From assembly GCA_964006375.1 (NCBI GenBank), contig OZ023267.1, positions 82,586,906 to 82,650,905 on the forward strand: a stretch of DNA of 64,000 nt. The letters run 5' to 3'. Positions 38,716-50,643 of the stretch are shown one piece after another. The notes beneath the pieces were generated by a model. That model was not told the DNA's origin, made no database searches, and worked only from the letters and a program-made list of their open reading frames with translations. Within the stretch, counting starts at the first letter, position 1. Every line of letters starts with the position of its first letter. A program made the translations under genes and the position numbers. Origin of the DNA: Tillus elongatus. Taxonomy: Eukaryota > Arthropoda > Insecta > Coleoptera > Cleridae.

Positions 38716-39372
38716 AAGTATAGACGCAGCAAGTGCGTTATGGTGGCGAGTTTTCGTAGAAATATTCTACGATTTTTTTCGCGAAAATTATATTAACATA
38801 AAAATTTAAACTGACCCCGGATATGGGTAGTGTCCGACCGAAACCGAAACTTCCTTTTAATGTCTATTTTTTGTATGTTTCAAGTTTCTGTTCATTTTAG
38901 CTAGTTGCAAATATGTGTTTGTGTTGATAGAAGCAGTCATTTATTTTATAAATTAATAATTTTGTTGCTCTTAAAAAACGATCTATTCTATTTGATATGG
39001 GATGAGGTTGGTGAGGTATGTATTTCACTCAGAAAAACAAACCTTCTAGAAATCAGAAATCAGTAGTCTCCTAGTCTCGTCGACTCGACACTCTCCACTA
39101 TGGCAATCGCTCCCGAAGGCCGCACGAAAACTCACGAACATAGTTTCGGCAGATTTTTTGTCGAAACGGAAACTAAACTGAAAGTCTAATTTACCGCTGA
39201 AACTTGTCGAAACCGAATGTTCGGTCGAACACTATAGATGTGGGTTCTAGGGGGTCTTAGTTCACGCTGAACTGAAGAAATTTGTCGAAAGTCTCAAAGG
39301 TGTGATCTCATCAAAAATCCCTAAAAAATCATCCAAAAATTCGCTAGAAGTATTATTTCTACAAAAATTGGT
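38716..39372 (+). repeat. Dispersed repeat copy split by a small insertion
   Basis: Begins TAGACGCAGCAAGTGCGTTA, reaches AACTGACCCCGGATATGGGT at 38828, and resumes at 39238 with the GGGTTCTAGGGGGTCTTAG block. There is no TA tract in this copy. Confidence 0.6.
38829..39237. mobile_element. hAT-like MITE inserted in the repeat
   Basis: The left end AGTGTCCGACCGAA and the right end TTCGGTCGAACACT are inverted. The flanks ATATGGGT (38821-38828) and ATGTGGGT (39238-39245) fit an 8-bp target duplication with one mismatch, if the right boundary includes four extra bases after the TIR. No coding capacity. Confidence 0.5.
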
Positions 39373-39899
39373 TGAAAAATTATACGATAAAATATTTTCC
39401 GAGGAAATTTCCTAAAACATTTCTTCCCGAACATTTATTAAAATATTATTTTCCGTAAATTTTATTAACAAAAAATACGGTACTATCAAAACTTCGCTAA
39501 ACAACCTTTTCACACAAAAATTCGAAATGTTTCTTCCAAGAAAACAAGCTAATTTTTTTAAACAAAATTCGCTAAAAAATAAATTAAAAATTATACAATC
39601 GATCTAAATACAAACGTACAGACTTGCTGTGGCTTCACAGAGAAAATTATCTTGCCTAACGATACCGTAAAAAGCGAAACCAGTTGCAGAGAAGAAAACA
39701 AGCACTACTGGATACACAAAAAAGGGTTCTACGTCTGTATTAAGCATGGAACGATTTCACCAAGTAAGGGCAACAACAAACTGATCTGCTATTAAAACTA
39801 AATTCATTGTCCCTACTTCTTGGTTAGTGATTTTTTTCTACAAAGATTTGCTACAAGGTTAAAATTGATTAGAAGATTAAACTTTTGTTTTTCAATTTT
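39373..39899. other. No recognisable feature
   Basis: AT-rich with scattered ATTCGCTAAAAA-like words; nothing assignable. Confidence 0.4.
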
Positions 39900-40620
39900 C
39901 ACCTTTAGGTTTTCCACCGGTTTTTATATTGTGGCCATTTATTACATGGCTTTTTGTTAATACCGAATAGGGCTGTGGACCATAAAATGGTATTGCTGCT
40001 GCCTTTTTTGCAAGCCTATCTGCTTCCTCATTTCCTTTAATGCCTTAATGCCCTGGTACCCACATTAAAGTTACTTTGTGGCTTCAAGGATGTTTTGCAG
40101 TCTCAGGCCAGTTTAGACTTGGTTTAGGAAGATTTCAGCCTTTAGTACTGCCTGACTGTCGGAGAAGATGTAGATCTCTCTATTTTTGAGTCTTCTTTGT
40201 ATACACTACTGTAAACACAGATTTGTAGTAAGCATTTCTGGTTGGAAGATGGTGAAAGTTTTTCCTAGAGATTCGGCGAGTCTGAAGTTGGGTCCTCTTA
40301 TTCCCAGTCCCGCTCACTCAATTCGTTTAAACTCCTCTATATACCTCACGGATGAGTTGTTTGTCAGCCTTCAAGTGCCTTCCCCCCATGTCTGGTGGTC
40401 ACTTATGACCACGTCAAATGAAGACTATGAAGTCCAGTTTAGCTGGCATTTGATTTCTTCGTTTGGCAAGTGACTCCATTGGCATAATTTTCAAGATCGT
40501 CTCCTGGTTTTAATTTGCCTGTTTGAAATACATAGTCTCAAAGCACTTAGTGCTGCTTCCCTCTTCACGCATATCTGCAGTGGAGTAAGATTAGTGTCTT
40601 TTTACGACTCTTCATGGATA
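39900..40620 (-). pseudogene. LINE RNase H fragment, heavily decayed
   Basis: On the minus strand a frame near 40040-40070 reads TLMWVPGH, stop, GIKGNEEADRLAKKAAA, a clear RNase H end block. Upstream, in shifting frames, are pieces such as REEAALSALRL and a degenerate YKEDSKIERSTSSPTVRQ region. It resembles the I/LOA-type RNase H domains elsewhere in the window but is much older, with many stops. Confidence 0.7.
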
Positions 40621-40970
40621 ACATGGCAAGTGAAGTATAATATATATGTATTGATAATGTCAGAAATGTAATGTCAAATTTTTGTCCTAGAAGAATTAAA
40701 ATTTTTGGAGAGATATGGTTGTAGAAAAATAATTATTTTTATACCAAAGTAAATTTAAATATAAAATGCTAAAGTGGATATATTGGTGAGATTTGGGATT
40801 GAAAGGGAGAGAAGTTCAGAGGAAATTTGGAAAGTGACAGAATAAAACCGTTTGACAGTTTGATTTTTTTGGAAGAAGTTTAAAATTATGTAATTTGCAA
40901 GCACAAGCTAAGCTTTTTTGTGAGACATGCTGTATAATTAAGATAACAATAAATAAGTATAAGTATATAT
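40621..40970. other. No recognisable feature
   Basis: AT-rich, with nothing assignable. Confidence 0.4.
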
Positions 40971-40979
40971 ATGTATATG

Positions 40980-41074
<95 letters not shown>
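40971..41074. repeat. (GTATAT)n then (TA)n microsatellite
   Basis: Short GTATAT repeats pass into about 80 bp of TA. Confidence 0.93.
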
Positions 41075-41075
<1 letters not shown>

Positions 41076-41214
41076 TATATATCCCGACCAGAAAGTGACC
41101 TTCACAGAAAACAAAATTTCCAAAGAAAATAAAGAAGGATAGCCTAAAATAAGCAAAATGGGACTAAGTGTATTCAAGAATGTATTATTTAAAATTAAAT
41201 ACATGATTAAAAGA

Positions 41215-41648
41215 TGCAATAATACATAGGTTTTCCATATAAAATAAGATAGTACTTTACAACAATATTAATCGTTGTGTATAAACGAAAACAATTACAT
41301 TTGTAGGGATTAGAATATGAAAAATGTTTGCCTAATATTATTTGTCATAACTATTTTAATAAATGTGAAAAAAAATTGCGCTTATTTGACATACCTGTAT
41401 ATAATGCATATTCCGGTGTAACAAAAACAAAAAATGCAATAATATATAGGTGTTTCATATAAAATAAAATGTTACTTCACAACAACAAAAAATTAATCAT
41501 TCTGTATAAACGAAAACAATTACATTTGTAGGTATTAGAATAGGAAAATGTTTGCCTAATATTATGTGTCATAACTATTTTACTAAATGCGAAAAAAATT
41601 ACGCTTATTTGGCATACCTGTATATAATGCATATTCCGGTGTAACAAA
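41215..41648 (+). repeat. Two tandem ~220-bp repeats
   Basis: Both units share ATAAACGAAAACAATTACAT, ATGTTTGCCTAATATTAT and CTGTATATAATGCATATTCC followed by GGTGTAAC. The start of the unit (ATAGGTGTTTCATATAAAAT) resembles sequence at the ends of the inverted repeat at 44.7 and 47.9 kb, so the unit may be mariner-end debris. Confidence 0.8.
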
Positions 41649-42304
41649 TTTAATGTTAACTATGTAAATTGGATGCTATAGGCTTTCTGTTTACTGTTAA
41701 TTCTTTATTTAGGACACGGTGTGTAGTGATACAAAAAACAGTTATATACGCTTGTCTCAGCGTCAAGGTTATTATGACTATTATTATATCTGTTGTGTTA
41801 AGAGCAGTTTTTATGCAAAAAAAATGTTTCTTCCATTAATTATAATTGACATTAAAAAATAACAAAGTACAATCCGGTCTTTGGAAAACCTATGTTTATA
41901 AATACTTCAAACGTGTTTTAAGTTTGACGTTCAATTAAGTACGGGAAGAATGTGGATAATTACAAGGACCAAGTGTAAAATAAAAATGAACATAAACCAA
42001 ATATAGGACGTACACATGAAGACAATTTCAGTGTCAATTAAGGTAACTTGAATTTCTAAATAAAAGATAAACAACAGGAAGTCGGGCTATTTTTAGTTCC
42101 AAGAGAAGACAAATGCCTGAATTCAGGGAAAGGTGTTTATTTGTTTGAACAATGTAGATCACAGCATCTTTTTACGCTACATTAAACAAGACTTCTCCAC
42201 TAACAAAAGAATGTAGCACAGAAACGACATGTGTCAAATCTGTATTATTTCATGTTCCTGAACATAAATGATAATTTTGTAAATACAAGATTATTTAATC
42301 GACT
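41649..42304. other. No recognisable feature
   Basis: Nothing assignable. Confidence 0.4.
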
Positions 42305-42535
42305 TTAACGTCGGTCTATTTACGCGACTATGACCAATCACCGACTCCATGGAACAGTTTCACCCCACTAGCCTGGAAAATTTTCCAAAAAAACATCCCT
42401 CTCTGTAAGGAGGGTCGGGATCTTATACGTGCCCAACGTCGCATGGTACACGACACCGACAGCTTAACGGCCCCTTCGAAGGACGAAAGTGCAGATAATC
42501 AATTTTGTCAGACACAATGCCACAAATCGGTTCAC
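42305..42535 (-). mobile_element. tRNA-derived SINE copy, head missing
   Basis: Matches the body of the SINE at 30178-30532 (CGACTATGACCAATCACCGA, CGTGCCCAACGTCGCATGG) and stops before the tRNA-like head. Confidence 0.75.
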
Positions 42536-43028
42536 AAATTTTTGAGTTTTTCCAAATGAAAAATAAAATCTGAAAGACATGACACATACTACAGGCATAA
42601 TCAAACAATACAAATAACACGCGTAAAACAGACTAGCGATCGAGAAATATGGGCCACTAAAATCCTGTATATCTATTAAATCGTTTGTCAACAGCTACCA
42701 CGTTACAATAACAGATATACAAATGCAAAGACGTTATGTATTTCATTCACAGGTAATTGTCATATAAGAATATGAGAAGATACGAAAGAATGAAAAAATC
42801 CGGTTAACGTCTCTATAAAAGCAGTTTCCTTTTTTTATCTTTAAACTTAAAAATAAGACGTCATATAAAATCGAAACAGCCGACCGGCGAATTATGAAGT
42901 CACAATTCGATTAATTCTGTAATTAGCTGTTCATTGCATTTACTTTTAGGATATAATATAACATTTCCTGCGACAGCAAGTTGCGTAGCTATAAGTACTA
43001 CGTAAACAAACAATTTATTAGCTAGCAT
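42536..43028. other. No recognisable feature
   Basis: Nothing assignable. Confidence 0.4.
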
Positions 43029-43087
43029 CTATGATTCAGCTCGCGTGACACGCGGGAGGTCCGGGTTCGATTCCCGCCCGATGCACG
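43026..43087 (+). pseudogene. tRNA-like sequence (Val-like, GAC loop), missing part of the D arm
   Basis: Reads GCATC...CTCGC GTGACAC GCGGG...GGGTTCGATTCCCG...GATGCA. The anticodon stem and a 7-nt loop with T before GAC are formed, the T arm and B box are good, and the acceptor ends pair for five bases. It is about 10 nt too short in the D arm, so a tRNA pseudogene or SINE head is more likely than a working tRNA. Confidence 0.45.
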
Positions 43088-43914
43088 TAATATTTTGCTT
43101 AGTTTCAGTAACTTTAATGTCTGGTAGAAACAATAGTGTCCAGATTGTATACGTTTGGACCAAGATCCCATTTTTATTTAAAACGTCTGGATAACTTTTG
43201 TCACCGTTGAATATAAAATTATAATTTTCGGCATACATTTTTTTGTTGGTACCTATTAGTGAATTTTTATTATAAAAAATAGAGAATTTGTTAAAAAAAT
43301 TATTTTTGTGATTGAATTCGATTCGTCGAAAAGGTAAATAAATAGAAAAGGAGAATAATTAAATCCAGATAGAAGTTACCAGAAACTATAATATCAATCT
43401 TTCAGTTTGGAATTTCTGGACAAAGTAAATATTTGATAATCATGAATTTTTTTCAAGTTTAACAAATTTATTTTTAATTTTGTGATACTTTTTGACCTGG
43501 TAGTGCACAAAGGCGTTTTTTTGTCCCATCAAATTAAAAAAAAAAAGTTCGTTTAACATACAAAATCTTTTGGCCTGCCGTTCACCCAATGATTATAACT
43601 TACTTTGTTTTACCTAGAAACCTGAATTCTTGTAGCCTTTATAACAAAATGTCAGTAAAATAACTTAACTTGAGAACGTACATAAAATTCCGAAAGAAAA
43701 AGAAACAAATTTTCGCGGAAAAACTGTCCGTTTTGGCTGGTCAACGAACCAATTCAATCTATTTACAAAAAGAAGAGACCTGCCAAGTTTTATACCGTCC
43801 AATTATAATTGAAATTGACATTAAATAAAAGGTGTGGGTTGTCTTGGACATAGCCGAATGCTAAATATTTATTGGGCTTAGACTTTCGAAAGTGTTTAAA
43901 CAAGGTTATAGATA
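43088..43914. other. No recognisable feature
   Basis: Only a short TTAGTGAATTTTTATTATAA hairpin remnant near 43256. Confidence 0.4.
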
Positions 43915-44101
43915 AATCAATTGACAGTCATTTTTAAAAGCTTTCTAAAATAATTACTAATAGTTAAGAATTTGACACTGTTAAAGTCCATTTACAAAAA
44001 CTTTTTACTCGAAATTTGTTTAATCAGTAACTATAGGAGGACCCTTTTGAACAAATAAAAATGGTCGCCATTTTGACATGGGTAGTTTAGCAGAAAATGG
44101 A
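43915..44101 (+). repeat. Third copy of the arm of the 46.3-46.7 kb palindrome
   Basis: ATTGACAGTCATTTTTAAAA through CGCCATTTTGACATGGGTAG matches 46527-46703 in the same orientation. Confidence 0.85.
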
Positions 44102-44421
44102 CTACTACTACCACTAAGTCGTTTTAACGCATGTCTTTCGGATTTTATTTTTAATTTGGAAAAAACTCTTAAATATTGTGTACCAAATTACTTAAAATTC
44201 ACAATATAGGTTTATTTACACCATTTCTAGCCACATGTAAAGTCTCATTCCAGTTACTCTGATACTTAGAAATATATATAGCGTTTCCAAAAATATTTTT
44301 GTATATTTTTGGGGAAAAATGTCCGTTATAGCTGATATACGAACTCGTCCGCGGTCTTAATACAATGAAGATATGTGTCAAGTTTCGTTCAAATCAGTTG
44401 AGTATTTTTTGAGTTATCGCT

Positions 44422-44426
<5 letters not shown>

Positions 44427-44512
<86 letters not shown>
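44427..44512. repeat. (TA)n microsatellite at the left edge of an inverted-repeat structure
   Basis: About 86 bp of TA, directly followed by TCATGACCTCTCTATTAGCG, which appears inverted at 48130-48148 next to another TA run. The 90 bp before it carry TA-bearing-repeat-like sequence (GAGTATTTTTTGAGTTATCG). Confidence 0.9.
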
Positions 44513-44514
<2 letters not shown>

Positions 44515-45489
44515 TGACCTCTCTATTAGCGAATTTTTCTTAATGAAAATTCGTTAAAAGCTTCCGTATAGTAAGATTTCCTAATTATGTTTTGCAAACG
44601 CCATTTTTTTACATAAAATTTGAAATATGTCAACGGTTGGACTTAGGTATAGGACATTATACATAGAATGTATCCGGAATCTATCGTAGAATTTAAAAAT
44701 GCAAGAATATATAGGTGTTCCATTTGAAAATAACATAGTTGACACTTACTTCCGGTGTAACCGGAAATGCCACCATTTTGAAAATATTTTAGCCGAGTTG
44801 ACCCTATTGACATTAGTACATGACTAAATTTTCAAAAATTGTCAACGGCTCCTTTTTAAGAAATCGATCGATTCCATTCCCGGTGTCCACCCTGCATAAT
44901 TAACATATTTTGACATTTCAATGCTAGTTAGGTATTGACATTCCTATCAAATTATGACATTTCTATGATGAAGTGATTACACATCATCAGTTCGAAATTG
45001 ATATAGTTAAGCAGATAGCGGTGATTAAGTACAAGGGCGGATCCCTATACTCCGCCACTTCATTATTTGTCAAACAGCCTGTAGTCGCTTGGTGTCAGAT
45101 CTGGCGAATAAACTGGATGCTCTAACAGTTTGAACTCAGCGCTGTTGATGGTAGGCATAGCAGTACCTGACTTGTGACCTGGTGAACTGTCTTAATGAAA
45201 GACTATCCCCTTTCTCAAGTTTCCCTGGCGTTTTTCTTTTATGGATTCACGCAACTAAATTATTGAATGGGCATCATATTGGCCATTTATTGACTTTTTT
45301 TGATGGATTAAAGTGGAACCTTAAACTTTCGAAGGACTAGGCGCCCTGTATCTATATTCAATACTGTGCATTGTTTCAGGACAATTGTGATGGACCCAAG
45401 ATTAATCAACAGTTATAAATCTGTCAAATAAAGTTGCTTTCGCCTGCTTTGTATCTGTCTAATAATCGCCGACAAATCTCTTTTTTTTT

Positions 45490-45770
45490 ACTTTAACGTC
45501 GGCCTATTTTCGCGACTATGTCCAATCACCGACGCCAGGGAGCAGTTTAACGTCACTATCCTGGAAACTTTTCTGTAAGGGGGGTAGGGATCTTTAACGT
45601 GCCCAACATCGCATTGACACAGGACCGACGGCTTTACGCCCCCTCAGAAGGGCGGAACATGCAGACATAACTCTTGCTCAAATACAATGCCAGAACTTCG
45701 GTTGATGTTAACTTATTACAGTTTGTACTGAAAAAGTGAAAGGGAAACCCTGGACCACCGAGGGTCCCCG
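45490..45770 (-). mobile_element. SINE copy in the left arm
   Basis: SINE body with most of the tRNA-like head deleted (GGAAACCCTGGACCACCGAG). Its inverted partner is at 46722-46983. Confidence 0.75.
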
Positions 45771-46334
45771 ACAAATAAAAACCCAGTTTCCTCTTTCGGT
45801 AGTTTGCTATAATTCGTTGAGACCAATTTACAGACAATCAAGTTAGTTTGAATTTGCAACCTGTCCCAACAGCGTGTAATCACTTGTTTTATAGAATAAT
45901 AGTAATAACCAACTGAAAAATATATATAGTCTCTTGTGATTGTTTGCTAAACTCATTCAAAATAGCGGCCATTTTACATTAAAAAAAATTGCCGCCGTTA
46001 TTATTTTATCAAATCAGTACCTTCAGGTAGATTCAAAAAATGTCAAATTTGTAGTAATTTTTCTCTTAAACTAGAGCATTGTAAAATGGTGGCCAATATG
46101 ATTGTATCTAGAACGATTTTGTAAACATCATAATTTCAGAAAGCCTTGAGCTAACGTTTTCAGTTTTTGTACATATAATCCTTCTAGCCGTGAAAGCTAC
46201 TGTCTCAAAAACCAGTTAGATCGGACTACTTTAAGATGCCTTTTTTCTTTTTCAAAATTTCTGGTAAAAAACGGTATTTTTGTTATTGATTAAAAAAATT
46301 GTCATATAACGTATGTTTTGTGACAAACTACGAA

Positions 46335-46728
46335 AACCAAATATAATATGTTTTGCCATTTTCTGCTAAACTACCCACGTCAAAATAGCGACCATTTTTA
46401 TTTCTTCAAAAGGGTCCTCCTATAGTTACTGATTAAACAAATTTCGAGTAAAAAGTGTTTGTAAATGGACTTTAACAGTGTCAAATTCTTAACTATTAGT
46501 AATTATTTTATAAAGCTTTTAAAATTGACAGTCATTTTTAAAAGCTTTATAAAATAATTACTAATAGTTAAGATTTGACACTGTTAAAGTCCATTTACAA
46601 ACACTTTTTACTCGACATTTGTTTAATCAGTAACTATAGGAGGACCCTTTTGAAGAAATAAAAATGGTCGCCATTTTGACATGGGTAGTTTAGCAGAAAA
46701 TGGCAAAACATGTTATATTTGGTTTTCA
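46335..46728. repeat. Small palindrome, arms ~190 bp, ~8-bp spacer
   Basis: Arms 46335-46528 and 46536-46728 mirror each other (CCATTTTCTGCTAAACTACC and its complement, TAATTATTTTATAAAGCTTT and its complement) with a few differences. A single third copy lies at 43915-44101. Confidence 0.88.
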
Positions 46729-46983
46729 GTACAAACTGTAATAAGTTAACATCAACCGAAGTTCTGGCATTGTATTTGAGCAAGTGTTATGTCTGCCTGT
46801 TCCGCCCTTCGGAGGGGGCGTAAAGCCGTCATCCTGTGTCAATACGATGTTGGGCACGTTAAAGATCACTACCCTCCTTACAGAAAAGCAGGGGTTCGGC
46901 AAAGTTTCCAGGATAGTAACGTTAAACTGCTCCCTGGCGTCGGTGATTGGACATAGTCGCGAAAATAGGCCGACGTTAAAGTA
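46722..46983 (+). mobile_element. SINE copy in the right arm
   Basis: Plus-strand mirror of the left-arm SINE; starts TTTTCAGTACAAACTGTAAT and ends CGAAAATAGGCCGACGTTAA. Confidence 0.75.
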
Positions 46984-47219
46984 AAAAAAAGGGAGATTTG
47001 TCGGCGATTATTAGACAGATACAAAGCAGGCGAAAGCAACTTTATTTGACAGGTTTATAACTGTTGATTAATCTTGGGTCCATCACAATTGTCCTGAAAC
47101 AATGCCACAGTATTGAATATAGATACAGGGCGCCTAGTCCTTCGAAAGTTTAAGGTTCCACTTTAATCCATCAAAAAAAGTAAATAAATGGCCAATATGA
47201 TGCCCATTCAATAATTTAG

Positions 47220-47522
47220 TTGCGTGAAGCCATAAAAGAAAAACGCCAGGGAAACTTGAGAAAGGGGATAGTCTTTCATCAAGACAGTTCACCAGGTCAC
47301 AAGTCAGGTACTGCTATGCCTACCATCAACAGCGCTGAGTTCAAACTGTTAGAGCATCCAGTTTATTCGCCAGATCTGGCACCAAGCCACTACAGACTGT
47401 TTCCAAAACTCAAAGATTACTTGAGGGGAAAAAGATCTTTTGACAAAGAGTGGTTTCAAGTAAGAATTTTTTTTATTTATAAACTGTACAAAATTCAGAA
47501 CGTTGTAGGGAAAAGTGTGTAA
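47220..47522 (+). pseudogene. Mariner transposase fragment, catalytic residue lost
   Basis: The frame reads KRQGNLRKGIVFHQDSSPGH, then FKLLEHPVYSPDLAPSHYRL and LKDYLRGKRSF. This is the second and third catalytic region of a mariner DD34D transposase (usual forms HQDNAPAH and SPDLAPSDY). The third catalytic Asp is His (LAPSHY). The N-terminal two thirds are missing. A shorter inverted copy is at about 45065-45260 in the other arm, where ~160 bp including the downstream part is deleted. Confidence 0.82.
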
Positions 47523-48175
47523 GAATTACGAGTGATTATGTTGAAAACCATATATAATTAATTGTTGTTAGCCTGTCATTACATTGTTCAGTGGCGGAGT
47601 ATAGGGATCCGCCCTTGTACTTAATCACCGCTATCTGCTTAACTATATCAATTTCGAACTGATGACGTGTAATCACTTCATCATAGAAATGTCATAATTT
47701 GATAGGAATGTCAATACATAACTAGCATTGAAATGTCAAAATATGTTAATTATGCAGGGTGGACACCGGGAATGGAATCGATCGATTTCTTAAAAAGGAG
47801 CCGTTGACAATTTTTGAAAATTTAGTCATGTACTAATGTCAACAGGGTCAACTCGGCTAAAATATTTTCCAAATGGTGGCATTTCCGGTTACACCGGAAG
47901 TAAGTGTCAACTATGTTATTTTCAAATGGAACACCTATATATTCTTGCATTTTTAAATTCTACGATAGATTGCGGATACATTCTATGTATAATGTCCTAT
48001 ACCTAAGTCCAACCGTTGACATATTTCAAATTTTATGTAAAAAATGGCGTTTGCAAAACATAATTAGAAAACATAATTAGGAAATTTTACTATACGGAAG
48101 CTTTTGACGAATTTTCATTAAGAAAAATTCGCTAATAGAGAGGTCATGATATATATATAAGTAGGTATAGAAGGG

Positions 48176-48310
48176 GGGTTCTGGAGCCACCACCGCCACT
48201 TCGCCACCGGTGGTGGAGGTGGAGGTGGTGGAACTGACCAGACCCGACGGCCCCCGACCAGACCGGTGGTGGACCCGACGGCCCCCGAGCACCTCCACCA
48301 CCTGACTTCG
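48176..48310. repeat. GGT/CCA-rich low-complexity block, left arm (mirror 56706-56840)
   Basis: Runs of GGTGGAGGTGGAGGTGGTGG and two copies of a GACCCGACGGCCCCCGA unit. The open frames in all directions here are composition effects. Confidence 0.8.
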
Positions 48311-49019
48311 TATTTAACTCGAACAAGTAGCGAACTAACCTGAGATGACGTATTCAAAAGCCAACTAACCTGTATTAAGCAAACGAGGAGTCACCAGTTA
48401 AAATAACATGCGTAATAAAAAAGTAATTAGTAATAAACCACATGCTAAAGACTAACCTGGTTATTAAAATCAAATCAATTTAAAAGTATCTCATTAGAAT
48501 TAATATAAAGAACGTCGTATGGAGGATGAAAATTAAGTCGATCGAATTAAATAAAGCGAAATAAAACGTTATGATTTTAGTGTAAACGCGTAAATGTTAC
48601 ACCAGCTGATTAGCCGTTATCACAAGTGTTTCCGCTTTAGGTGAATAGCCTGCTATTATTAACAGTTTAAATCGTCAGTCAGGCGCGATCATGACAATTA
48701 TGTGTTTAATAATTTTTGGAATCTTACCTAAAATGCATCAGATGTTTAAGTGTATTACTGTTTGCTTACATTAGACATAAGACATAATAATTAATATGTT
48801 TAATATTAGACAGACTATTAGAAACCAAATATCGTAGAGACAATAGAGGTCGCTGGCAAAACAAAGAAGCTCAGAAACAAAATGGACAACAGGTTCAACT
48901 CTTAAGCTTAGAAACAATGGTTGGTTACAGGTTCAATTCCCTTCTCCCACGTGTTTAGTGTCATGTTACTCGTCTAAGTAAGCAGAATTAAAAAATGGCG
49001 ACTAAAATAAGATAAAAAA
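48311..49019. other. Unassigned left-arm sequence (mirror 55997-56705)
   Basis: AT-rich single-copy sequence within the arm; nothing recognised. Confidence 0.5.
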
Positions 49020-50109
49020 CTTTAAACCCTTATCGCGGAAGATCCGTGAGATGTACGATAGAACCAACACGTGCACGGTGTTAAGGAGGCCAAATCAAAG
49101 TGGAATATACAATAAAATGGCCACTTCCGGTCTAAACTTTAAATCCTTATATCTTTTCAACGGAAAGTGATAGAAATGAACTATCTTCAAAAAATGTATG
49201 TTTCGTAACAAGCTCTACAAGAAAAATGAGATAAAAAACTTTAAACCCTTATCGCGGAAGATCCGTGAGATGTACGCAGGAACCAATACATGCACGGTGT
49301 TAAGGAGGCCAAATCAAATTGGAATATACAATAAAATGGCCACTTCCGGTCTAAACTTTAAATCGTTATATCTTTTCAACGGAAAGTGATAGAAATGAAC
49401 TGACTTTAAAAATATATCGTTTCATAACAAGCTCTACAAGAAACTGAGATAAAAAACCTCAAATCCTTATCGCGGAAGATCCGTGAGATGTACGATAGAA
49501 CCAATACATGCACGGTGTTAAGGAGGCCAAATCAAATTGGAATATACAATAAAATGGCCACTTCCGGTCTAAACTTTAAATCGTTATATCTTTTCAACGG
49601 AAAGTGATAGAAAGGAACCGACTTCAAAAATATATCGTTTCATAACAAGCTCTACAAGAAACTGAGATAAAAAACTTTAAACCCTTATCGCGGAAGATCC
49701 GTGAGATGTACGATAGAACCAATACATGCACGGTGTTAAGGAGGTCAAACCAAATTGGAATATACAATAAAATGGCCACTTCCGGTCTAAACTTTAAATC
49801 GTTATATCTTTTCAACGGAAAGTGATAGAAAGGAACCGACTTCAAAAATGTATGTTTCGTAACAAGCTCTACAAGAAACTGAGATAAAAAACTTTAAACC
49901 CTTATCGCGGAAGATCCGTGAGATGTACGATAGAACCAATACATGCACGGTGTTAAGGAGGCCAAATCAAATTGGAATATACAATAAAATGGCCACTTCC
50001 GGTCTAAACTTTAAATCCTTGTATCTTTTCAATGGAAAGTGATAGAAAGGAACCGACTTCAAAAATGTATGTTTCGTAACAAGGTCTACAAGAAACTGAG
50101 ATAAAAAAC
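49020..50109 (+). repeat. Five tandem 218-bp repeats, left arm
   Basis: Units begin at about 49020, 49239, 49457, 49675 and 49892 with CTTTAAACCCTTATCGCGGA or a close variant, and share AGATCCGTGAGATGTACG, CATGCACGGTGTTAAGGAGG and AATGGCCACTTCCGGTCTAA. Similarity is high. Short ORFs in them repeat with the unit and are not genes. Confidence 0.93.
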
Positions 50110-50643
50110 TTCAATTCCGGGTAGACACTTCCGGTATAGCTATTCTTAGAGCTACATACATGTGTGACACATCAAAATAATCGTCTTGTTGAACAGAAGA
50201 AATATAATATTTAAGTAAGTTAGAACAAGCTGTACCTAAACCAACACATCTCTATCATTTCAGAGTAATCTTAGCCATGTGACCAGTTAAACTAAGTATC
50301 TTGAAGTGTAGCTTTTATGTTTATGAGATATAAAATAAGAAAACCAAAGAGTTAATTGTCTATTACAACAACAAGCAGAATGGGTTGACTTGGTACCTAC
50401 AGCTGCTACATACTTGGTAAAAAATGGGGTGCCACTAGCATTTCAGAGTAATTTTAACCACACAACACTCTAACTAACTGTCTTGAGATGTGGCTTTATG
50501 TGTTAATGGGTGGAAATAACAAAACTAAAGAGTTGATTGTCTATTACAACTGTCAGCTAAAGAAGCATTTAGGTAGCCGGAATACCGATATCCTAAATAT
50601 TTCAAGAGTAATCTTAGTCATACAACACTCTTAACTAACTGTC

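Larger units (their letters stand above)
44513..48148. mobile_element. Compound inverted-repeat structure (arms ~1.2 and ~1.4 kb)
   Basis: The left arm (44513-~45735) reappears inverted as the right arm (~46724-48148): the CTCTATTAGCGAATTTTTCT ends, ACTTCCGGTGTAACCGGAAA, the GGCGGATCCCTATACTCCGC block, a mariner transposase piece and a SINE. The right arm is longer because it keeps ~160 bp of the transposase that the left arm has lost. Between the arms lie ~560 bp of other sequence and a small palindrome. No target duplication can be read because both ends are in TA. Confidence 0.8.

Noticed and set aside
48118..48357. Pro/Gly-rich ORFs in the GGTGGA block at both palindrome edges
   Set aside because: Open in several frames because of low-complexity sequence.
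49020..50109. CRISPR-like array
   Set aside because: Units are contiguous 218-bp tandem repeats without unique spacers, in a eukaryotic context with no cas genes.
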